Part shown: piece after piece, positions 1-5,377 of the stretch | How the letters are laid out: every line of letters starts with the position of its first letter | Position numbering within the stretch: position 1 is the stretch's first letter | NCBI GenBank assembly: GCA_021820785.1 | Contig: JAKADE010000226.1 | Coordinates: forward strand, 1 to 5,377 | Reading direction: 5' to 3' | Source: Pseudomonadota bacterium | Lineage (GTDB): Bacteria; Pseudomonadota; Gammaproteobacteria; Steroidobacterales; Steroidobacteraceae | DNA length: 5,377 nt | Made by a program: the position numbers and the translations under genes | The notes under the pieces: generated by a model | Database searches by the model: none | What the model was told of the DNA's origin: nothing | What the model saw: only the letters and a program-made list of their open reading frames with translations

Positions 1-726
1 GCGGGCCAGGTCCGAGAGGCGCGCATCGAGCTCGCTGGCGCACTCGGCGTATCGCCCCGCGCGCTCTCGGGCGTGAGGCTCTCTTTCGCGAAGCTGGAGA
101 CATTTCCCCGCGAGCTCACGCGGCCGCAGATCCGGCGGCGGGCCCTCACTGATCGCGCCGACGTGCGCGGCGCCCTCGAGCAATACGCCGCCAGCCAGTC
201 CGCACTGCAGCTGCAGATTGCCCGCCAATGGCCGCACGTCGAGCTCGGCCCGGGCTTTACCTGGAACGGGCAGCTGGCTCGCGATAGCGAGTGGCAGCTC
301 GGGCTCCGGCTGACACTGCCTCTGCTGAATCACAATCAGGGCCCTATCGCCGAGGCGAGAGCACAACGCCGATTGGCCGCAGCTCACCTTCTCTCCGTCC
401 AGGCTGGAGCAATTCACGAGATCGATGCGGCGCTCGCCGCCTACCGGTCCTCGCTGAGGCAGCTGGCTACCGCGGATTCGCTGTTGCGGGCTTTGAAGCG
501 GCGCTTGCGCGCCGTTCGATCTCGGGTCGCGGCCGGTGAATCACAGCCGCTTGATCTCAGCGATGCCGAGGTCGCCTTCGATACCGGCGCGCGTGCGGCA
601 CTGCACGCGCAGGTCGAAGCTCAGCAAGCGCTTGGGCGGCTCGAAGACGCTGTTCAAAGTCCGCTGACGTTGGCCGCCTCGACCGTGCGGGCCGCACAGA
701 ACACGCCATCGCGAGTCGACCAATGA
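1..726 (+). CDS. TolC-family outer-membrane efflux protein (OMF), C-terminal part; 5' end outside window
   Basis: This is the outer-membrane channel of a tripartite efflux pump. The frame is open from the first base, so the visible 241 residues are the C-terminal half or so of a protein usually 400-480 residues long. The first in-window GTG (73) is not a credible start, because coding character continues upstream of it. Seen: a family-typical block around residues 49-135, with a DRADVRGALEQYAASQSAL-type helix, then a beta stretch (HVELGPGFTW) and a second strand ending in LPLLNHNQGPIAEARAQRR. This 'LPL(L/F)N.NQG.IAEA' motif marks the second repeat of TolC/CzcC-like proteins. Long Ala/Gln/Arg-rich helices follow (about 115-225), including AAGESQPLDLSDAEVAF, which resembles the usual 'aGE.s.ldlldAe' turn. 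The signal peptide and first repeat lie upstream. The stop overlaps the adaptor start. The sequence style is closest to CzcC-like OMFs, but substrate specificity cannot be inferred from an OMF. Confidence 0.93.
   Translation, partial: AGQVREARIELAGALGVSPRALSGVRLSFAKLETFPRELTRPQIRRRALTDRADVRGALEQYAASQSALQLQIARQWPHVELGPGFTWNGQLARDSEWQLGLRLTLPLLNHNQGPIAEARAQRRLAAAHLLSVQAGAIHEIDAALAAYRSSLRQLATADSLLRALKRRLRAVRSRVAAGESQPLDLSDAEVAFDTGARAALHAQVEAQQALGRLEDAVQSPLTLAASTVRAAQNTPSRVDQ
723..726 (+). other. ATGA stop/start overlap between OMF and adaptor genes
   Basis: The adaptor ATG (723-725) shares bases with the OMF stop TGA (724-726). No strong Shine-Dalgarno precedes it; only GCGAG is visible just upstream. 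Initiation therefore probably relies on ribosomes terminating on the upstream gene (inference). The overlap fixes the adaptor start and supports a single operon. Confidence 0.8.
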
Positions 727-1778
727 AACGAAGAGTCTATATCGCCTCGGCCCTCCTCGGGCTCGTCGCGGCAGTTTCCGCTTATGCCTTGCTCAGGGCG
801 CACCGCGATGCGAGGAGAGCCGGCGGACAGCCCCTCGTTGCGCCGGTGATCAGCGTGCAGGTCGGTGCGCTCGAGCTCAAGACTTTGCACCGCTACGTGA
901 TCGGCTATGGCGTCGTGGAGCCGGCGCCTGCAACGTCCCGGCGTGCCGCCGCCGAAGCGCAGGTCGCCGCACCGGTCAATGGCGTGGTGACTCGGGTGCT
1001 CATCGCCGCCGGCGAGCGCGTGCGGCGCGGGCAGTTGCTCGCTGAGCTGAATTCGGACGCCATGACCGAAACCTATGCGGCGGCGCAGGCGCGCCGCGAG
1101 CGCCGGCTCTATGCTCAACACAACGCCTCGCTCAAAGATTTACAGCAGGCCGAAGCGAGACTCGCGCTCCTGCGCATCACCGCGCCAGTCTCCGGCACCG
1201 TCGTGCGAGTCGATATCAAGCCGGGTACGGCGGTGAACACGAGCACGGTGCTTGCCGATGTGATGGACCTTCACCGGCTGGTCGTGCGGACCGATATTCC
1301 AGCAGCCGAGGCGACCGCGCTCAAGCTTGGCCAGCCCGTTCAGGTGCTGGGGGCTATGCGCACCGCGACTCGCCTCGCCTATATCAGTCCCATGGTGGAT
1401 CAGAGCGATGGCGCGGTGAGTGTCTGGGCGCCGCTGCCGGCGGACAGCCGCCTGCGTCCGGGACAGTATGTTCGGTTGCGCATCGTCACCGCGACACACC
1501 GGATGGCCCTCGCCGCCCCCAGTGCGGGCGTGATCACCGACGTTGGCAAACACGGCGTACTTTCGGTCGTGCGCGGCCACGAGGCGATCCGCGTACCGGT
1601 GCGGATAGGCATACGCGAACATGGCTGGGTCGAAGTATCGGGTCCCGCGCTCAGGGCCGGCACACAGATCGTCACCGTGGGAGCCTACGGCCTTCCCTCT
1701 CGGGTCGCGATCCAGATCGCCTCTGACTCGGCTCGCGACCCCGTCGCGGCGAACGCGCAAGGCCCCGAGACACCGTGA
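723..1778 (+). CDS. RND efflux periplasmic adaptor subunit (membrane-fusion protein, HlyD/AcrA family)
   Basis: A 351-residue adaptor that links the inner-membrane RND pump to the outer-membrane channel. Seen, in order: a basic N-terminus plus one hydrophobic segment (about 5-24), acting as membrane anchor or uncleaved signal; a first half-lipoyl motif (about 79-108: VAAPVNGVV, then GERVRRGQLLAEL); a short alpha-hairpin (about 111-150); a second half-lipoyl motif (about 151-185: ITAPVSGTVVRVDIKPG); a beta-barrel (about 186-255, ending in LRPGQYVRLRI); and a membrane-proximal domain (about 258-335). There is no cysteine anywhere, so lipidation as in AcrA or MexA is excluded, and the first hydrophobic segment must do the anchoring. 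There are no His- or Met-rich metal-binding ends like those of CzcB or CusB. The length is slightly below the usual 360-400, mostly because of the short hairpin. The ATG at 723 overlaps the preceding stop. Specificity is unknown. Confidence 0.93.
   Translation: MKRRVYIASALLGLVAAVSAYALLRAHRDARRAGGQPLVAPVISVQVGALELKTLHRYVIGYGVVEPAPATSRRAAAEAQVAAPVNGVVTRVLIAAGERVRRGQLLAELNSDAMTETYAAAQARRERRLYAQHNASLKDLQQAEARLALLRITAPVSGTVVRVDIKPGTAVNTSTVLADVMDLHRLVVRTDIPAAEATALKLGQPVQVLGAMRTATRLAYISPMVDQSDGAVSVWAPLPADSRLRPGQYVRLRIVTATHRMALAAPSAGVITDVGKHGVLSVVRGHEAIRVPVRIGIREHGWVEVSGPALRAGTQIVTVGAYGLPSRVAIQIASDSARDPVAANAQGPETP
1775..1778 (+). other. GTGA stop/start overlap between adaptor and RND pump genes
   Basis: The pump's GTG start (1775-1777) overlaps the adaptor's TGA (1776-1778). 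Upstream purine stretches are poor: AAGG at 1759-1762 is 12 bases away and GAGA at 1767-1770 is only 4 bases away. Coupled translation is therefore the likely mode of initiation (inference). The start is favoured because it places a short basic leader (RLGRFTTRH) directly before transmembrane segment 1, as is usual in RND pumps. Confidence 0.75.
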
Positions 1779-4700
1779 GCGCTGCCCCGTCACGTCTGGG
1801 CCGCTTCACCACGCGGCACGCCCTCGCGATCACCTTTATCGCCGCCGTCATCTGTCTTGCCGGGGTCTTTGCGGCCTTGCGCATTCCTTCGTCGGTATTT
1901 CCGGTGACCGCCTTTCCACGGATCGTCGTCGGGGTGAGCAACGGTATCATGCCCCCCGATCAGATGATGGCGACGATCACGCGACCCATCGAGGAGTCAC
2001 TGAAGAGCATTCCTGAAGAGCGCACGGTGCTCTCGACCACGACGCGCGGCTCAGCAATTATCAACGTGGAATTTCCTTGGGGCACGGACATGCACCGCGC
2101 GGAATTGTATGTGCTCGGTCGTATCGCCGAGATCCGCAGCGAGCTGCCCGCGGGAACGACAACGGACGTTCGGCGTGTAGGGTTCACGCTGAGCTATCCT
2201 GTCATTGGGATCAGTCTGAGCTCGAGCGACCGCTCGCTGCGGGATCTGTGGAACACGGCGACTTACACGATCAAGCCGCTATTTCTGCAGATCCCCGGCA
2301 TCTCACGCGTCGAGGTCTTGGGTGGCCACGTGCCGGAGTACCACGTGATCGTAGATCCGCTGAAGCTCCAAGCGACGCATCTATCACTCCGCGACGTCAC
2401 CGCCGCGCTCGAGAAGAACAATGTGATCGCCTCGGCGGGACTGCTGGCGCGGAACTATCGGCTGTATCTGACGACGGTGGACGGTCGCGTTCATTCGATA
2501 GCGCAGATCGAGAACATCGTGATCGTGGTTCGTGATGGGCATCCCGTGCGCGTGCAAGACGTTGCCCGAGTGGTGCGGGCGCCGGCCCCTGCCTATACCA
2601 GCATGACGGCCAACGGGCACCAAGCCGTGCTGCTACAGATCGAGAGCCACTCGAACGCCAGCGTTCTCGCCATCGCCTCGGCGCTGAAGAGCGCGCTACT
2701 GAAGCTTCACGGGGAGCTACCGCCGGATGAGCGCCTGGCCTTCTTTTACGATCAATCGAGCTTCGTCCGGGACTCCATCGGCAACGTATGGGATGCGGTA
2801 CTCTTTGGGCTCGCGCTCTCGGTGCTCATCCTCTACCTGTTCCTCAGGAACTGGGGCAGCGTCTGGACCGCCGTCGTCACCATTCCCATCTCCGTGCTGA
2901 TCACCTTCGTCGCGATGAAGCTTGCCGGCATGAGCTTCAACATGATGACGCTCGGCGGCATTGCGGCGTCGATCGGACTCATCATCGACAACGCCATCGT
3001 CGTCGTCGAAGCGATGTGCCATAGCATCGCCCGGGGCGGCCCACGACTCGAGGGCATCTATCAGGGAATAGGGGAGGTGCTGACGGCCCTGATCGGCTCG
3101 ACGCTGACGCCGGTTGTCGTCTTTCTGCCGCTCATCTTTCTCACGGGGATTGCCGGTGTATTCTTCCGTGCGCTGGGGCTCTCGATGGTGGTGGCGCTCC
3201 TGGTTTCACTGCTGCTTGCGCTGACGCTGACGCCCTCGCTTGCGGCGTGGATGATTCGGGGCCGAGCACCGTCCGAGGAGGGTGGTTTCATCCTGCAGCG
3301 CATCCTGCGGCTCTATGATCGCTCCGCCCGGTGGGCGTTGAGGCACACGGGGGTGACACTGCTTTGCTGTGGTCTGATCCTCATTGGCGCCATCTTCGTG
3401 TATCGCCATCTCGAGACCGGGTTTCTGCCGAATTTCGACGAGGGCGGGTTCAATATCGACTTCACGGCACTGCCGGGCACCAGCCTCGCCGAGACGTCGC
3501 GCACGCTCGATGAGGCCGAGCGGGTGATCCGGGACAACCCGGACGTCGCGGGCTATTCCCGGCAGCTCGGCGCGCAGCTTGGGCCGTACCTCAATGAGCC
3601 CTACAAGGGCAGCTACCTGATCAAGCTCAAAGCGAACCGTCGCCATACGACGGATGAGGTCATGGCCAGGATCCGCCATCAGCTCGACCGGCGATTCCCG
3701 ATGGTGCGCTGGGATATCAAGGGGTTTCTCACCGATGTGGTCGGCGACTTGCAGCTCGCTCCCTATCCGGTGGAAGTGCGGCTCTTCTCGCCCGACCTCG
3801 CGTGGCTCAAGAAGACCGCACCCCGGGTAGAGGCGCAGCTGCGGAAGATTCCAGGACTGGTCGACACTTTCGATGGCCTCACGGTGATCGGGCCGGAGAT
3901 CGACCTGCGCGTGCGCCGCGCCGAAGCGGCACGTTTCGGACTGACCACCCAGGATATCGCCTCGACCGTCGATAATGCGCTGCTGGGAAAGGTCTCCTCC
4001 GATGTGCTCGAGGGCGATCGAGTCGTGGGCATACGCGTGCTCGAGGATCCGAGCAGCGTCGCGCGCCTCGCCGCATTGCGCACCCTGCCGCTGCGCACCC
4101 CCACTGGGGCGCTCGTGCGGCTGGAGCAGGTCGCATCCGTCGGCGAGCGGCCGAATCAGGTGGAATTGAGCCGCGACAATCTGCGCCAGGACGATATCGT
4201 ATCGGCGAGGCTGGAGGGCGTGGATCTCGGCACCGCGATGCGCGAGGTGCGGGCGACATTGAGCCGCGACAAATGGCTGCCGCCGGGAGTGGTGCACTAC
4301 GCCGGGCAGTACCGACTCCAGCAACAGTCGTTCGCGAATCTATTGGTCGTGTTGCTGTCCGCGATCCTGCTGGTGTTCACCGTTCTCCTGGTGGAGTTCC
4401 GCTCGTTCTACGAGCCTATCGCCATCATCTTCGGTGCGGTGCTCGCGCTCTTCGGGGCGATGGTCGGATTGTGGCTCGAGGGCATCACGCTGAACATCGT
4501 GTCGTATCTCGGCGCGATCATTGGTGTCGGCATTGTTGCCAAAAACGGCATCCTGGTGCTCGACCAAGCGCAGCAGCTGAGGGCTCAAGGCACCGAGCTT
4601 ACCGAGGCGCTGATCCAAGCAGGTCATCGCAGGCTCCGACCGGTGCTAATGACCTCACTTGCCGCGGCGCTTGGCATGCTGCCGCTTGCCTACGGCGCGG

Positions 4701-4861
4701 GCGCGGGTGCTCAGATGCTACAGCCGCTCGGCATCGCGGTCATGGGTGCCTTGTTCCTCTCGGTGCCCTTGTCGCTCATAGCGACACCGGTCCTTTATTA
4801 TCTGTTGGTCGTCTCACACCGGCGGTACTTCGATCCCCTCAGTCGCATCGAGGAATCCTAA
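1775..4861 (+). CDS. RND-superfamily proton-driven efflux pump, inner-membrane subunit (AcrB/HAE-like)
   Basis: A full-length pump of 1028 residues (AcrB has 1049), expected to work as a homotrimer exporting a substrate in exchange for protons. Seen: two repeats, each one TM helix, a large periplasmic porter region and five TM helices. TM1 is about 12-34, porter about 40-330, TM2-6 about 335-492, TM7 about 523-545, porter about 550-845, TM8-12 about 853-1012. By alignment with AcrB, the relay residues are D405 (AcrB D407), N406 (AcrB D408, changed), K923 (K940), R953 (R971) and T960 (T978). The TM10 lysine and the lack of the CzcA-type DFG before the TM4 Asp place it nearer the HAE (organic compound) branch than the heavy-metal branch. 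CusA's Met residues at 573, 623 and 672 are not matched. No frameshift or truncation is visible. The exact substrate is unknown, and I assign no gene name. Confidence 0.95.
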   Translation: MSAAPSRLGRFTTRHALAITFIAAVICLAGVFAALRIPSSVFPVTAFPRIVVGVSNGIMPPDQMMATITRPIEESLKSIPEERTVLSTTTRGSAIINVEFPWGTDMHRAELYVLGRIAEIRSELPAGTTTDVRRVGFTLSYPVIGISLSSSDRSLRDLWNTATYTIKPLFLQIPGISRVEVLGGHVPEYHVIVDPLKLQATHLSLRDVTAALEKNNVIASAGLLARNYRLYLTTVDGRVHSIAQIENIVIVVRDGHPVRVQDVARVVRAPAPAYTSMTANGHQAVLLQIESHSNASVLAIASALKSALLKLHGELPPDERLAFFYDQSSFVRDSIGNVWDAVLFGLALSVLILYLFLRNWGSVWTAVVTIPISVLITFVAMKLAGMSFNMMTLGGIAASIGLIIDNAIVVVEAMCHSIARGGPRLEGIYQGIGEVLTALIGSTLTPVVVFLPLIFLTGIAGVFFRALGLSMVVALLVSLLLALTLTPSLAAWMIRGRAPSEEGGFILQRILRLYDRSARWALRHTGVTLLCCGLILIGAIFVYRHLETGFLPNFDEGGFNIDFTALPGTSLAETSRTLDEAERVIRDNPDVAGYSRQLGAQLGPYLNEPYKGSYLIKLKANRRHTTDEVMARIRHQLDRRFPMVRWDIKGFLTDVVGDLQLAPYPVEVRLFSPDLAWLKKTAPRVEAQLRKIPGLVDTFDGLTVIGPEIDLRVRRAEAARFGLTTQDIASTVDNALLGKVSSDVLEGDRVVGIRVLEDPSSVARLAALRTLPLRTPTGALVRLEQVASVGERPNQVELSRDNLRQDDIVSARLEGVDLGTAMREVRATLSRDKWLPPGVVHYAGQYRLQQQSFANLLVVLLSAILLVFTVLLVEFRSFYEPIAIIFGAVLALFGAMVGLWLEGITLNIVSYLGAIIGVGIVAKNGILVLDQAQQLRAQGTELTEALIQAGHRRLRPVLMTSLAAALGMLPLAYGAGAGAQMLQPLGIAVMGALFLSVPLSLIATPVLYYLLVVSHRRYFDPLSRIEES

Positions 4862-5119
4862 GCGTGGCCCCGATGAGCTCCGAAGTCGCCGGTTCAGGGT
4901 TTCGCCTTCATTTCGGCGGTCGGCGTCACGGCATCGCTCGCCACAGCGAGGGACGCTGGCAAAGAAGGCGGGACGCGCTCGCGGGATCGGCAGGTCTGCG
5001 AGGGGACCCCGCACCGACTCGAGCAGCGGTGGCACGAACACCCCGACGCCCGGGCTGGTGGCACTATGAATGGGACTGGTAGTCCACTGGGCTGATTGGC
5101 TCAAACACAGGCACCTCTC
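4862..5119. other. Convergent intergenic region with one doubtful 72-codon ORF (4864-5082, +)
   Basis: These 258 bases separate the RND pump stop from the stop of the opposing cysteine desulfurase. A + strand frame runs from GTG 4864 (or ATG 4873) to TAG 5080-5082, with GAGGA at 4850-4854 placed 9 bases before the GTG. It would encode an Arg-rich peptide ending in the aromatic tail WWHYEWDW. Against it: the same frame is already open from 4273, inside the pump gene; roughly a third of its codons end in A or T, which looks less biased than the flanking genes; and no domain is recognisable. No stem followed by a T-run is seen, so no intrinsic terminator is called for either gene. The only palindrome is GGACT-GGT-AGTCC at 5073-5085. 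No RNA gene, repeat or mobile element is visible. Confidence 0.6.
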
Positions 5120-5377
5120 TCACGCGAGCACTCGACCCAGGTCCTCGACGACGGCCTCGATTTCCTCCTGCAGGGTGTGGCGCCCGAGACTGAAGCGTAT
5201 CGCGCCCATGCCGATTTCTGGTGCGATACCCATGGCGGCAAGGACCGGCGAGAGCCGAATCTGCCCGGAATGGCAAGCCGAGCCCGTCGATGCGGCGACC
5301 TCCGGCATTGCCGCGAGAATGTCGGCGCCCACGCGCCCGACAAACGAGGCATTGAGCGTGTTTGGCAGCCGGCGATC
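5120..5377 (-). CDS. Cysteine desulfurase (NifS/IscS-like, aminotransferase class V), C-terminal part; 5' end outside window
   Basis: A PLP enzyme that removes sulfur from L-cysteine, giving alanine and an enzyme-bound persulfide for Fe-S cluster, tRNA or cofactor sulfur supply in the cytoplasm. Only the last 85 residues are present of a protein normally about 380-400 long. Seen: RRLPNTLNASF near the edge; the catalytic loop ASTGSACHSG, whose Cys (codon 5273-5275) forms the persulfide; the helix LSPVLAAMGI; then IRFSLGRHT, whose Arg in this family binds the substrate carboxylate; and the usual EEIEAVVEDL C-terminal helix. The xxGSAC loop with a following helix is the group I (NifS/IscS) pattern. 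IscS's long IscU-binding tail is absent: the protein stops at VLA right after the last helix. ASTGSACHSG also resembles the loop of selenocysteine lyases, so a selenium role cannot be excluded. The PLP lysine lies outside the window. The gene converges on the efflux operon. Confidence 0.95.
   Translation of the reverse strand, partial: DRRLPNTLNASFVGRVGADILAAMPEVAASTGSACHSGQIRLSPVLAAMGIAPEIGMGAIRFSLGRHTLQEEIEAVVEDLGRVLA

Noticed and set aside
654..1121. A 155-codon - strand frame across the OMF/adaptor junction
   Set aside because: It is antisense to two well-supported genes and has no domain signature, so it is a GC-driven shadow frame.
3206..4324. A 372-codon open frame on the - strand within the RND pump gene
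   Set aside because: It lies wholly antisense to a clearly conserved pump. Its product is rich in Arg/His/Gln with no recognisable domain, and long antisense frames are expected in GC-rich coding DNA.
1775..4861. Heavy-metal (CusA/CzcA) identity for the RND pump
   Set aside because: The TM4 DFG-D metal signature is missing, the CusA Met positions are not matched, and the TM10 lysine typical of HAE pumps is present.
4273..5082. A 269-codon + strand frame overlapping the 3' end of the pump gene and running into the intergenic region
   Set aside because: Most of it is a +2 shadow of the pump's TM8-12 coding region, with Arg/His-rich nonsense translation. Only the part after 4864 is outside a known gene, and that part is treated separately as doubtful.
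5073..5085. Inverted repeat GGACT-GGT-AGTCC as a candidate terminator between the convergent genes
   Set aside because: The stem is only 5 bp with a 3-base loop, and there is no T-run on either side. A palindrome this short is expected by chance.
4814..5104. A 96-codon - strand frame starting at TTG just after the cysteine desulfurase stop, with GAGAGG upstream
   Set aside because: It has a rare start codon, overlaps the pump 3' end antisense, contains no recognisable motif, and occupies the same DNA as another equally weak ORF on the + strand.

Overview
The window comes from a GC-rich (roughly 60-65% by eye) Gram-negative bacterium. A TolC-type outer-membrane protein and a periplasmic adaptor require a two-membrane envelope. 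The overall look fits a proteobacterium, but the sequence does not fix the genus.

Layout: positions 1-4861 on the + strand hold one tightly packed efflux operon. It contains the 3' part of an outer-membrane factor gene (OMF, 1-726, start outside the window), a complete membrane-fusion/adaptor gene (MFP, 723-1778) and a complete RND inner-membrane pump gene (1775-4861). Each junction is a 4-base stop/start overlap (ATGA, then GTGA), which points to one transcript with coupled translation. The promoter and any regulator must lie upstream of the window. Positions 4862-5119 are a 258-base convergent intergenic stretch with only a doubtful 72-codon ORF. From 5120 to the right edge, on the - strand, is the 3' end of a group I (NifS/IscS-like) cysteine desulfurase gene, including its catalytic cysteine loop. 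It converges on the efflux operon and is functionally unrelated to it.

The three efflux proteins should form one tripartite pump. The RND trimer takes substrate from the periplasm or inner-membrane outer leaflet using the proton gradient, the adaptor bridges, and the TolC-like channel opens to the outside. The substrate cannot be read from sequence. The gene order and the OMF style recall czcCBA metal pumps. The RND subunit itself has the transmembrane proton-relay pattern of the HAE (drug/hydrophobe) branch and lacks the DFG-D metal-pump signature and the CusA methionines. The main points of interest are an Asp-to-Asn change in the transmembrane-4 Asp pair (D405-N406) and an adaptor hairpin that looks about two heptads short per helix. 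I found no convincing new system, mobile element, CRISPR array or RNA gene.
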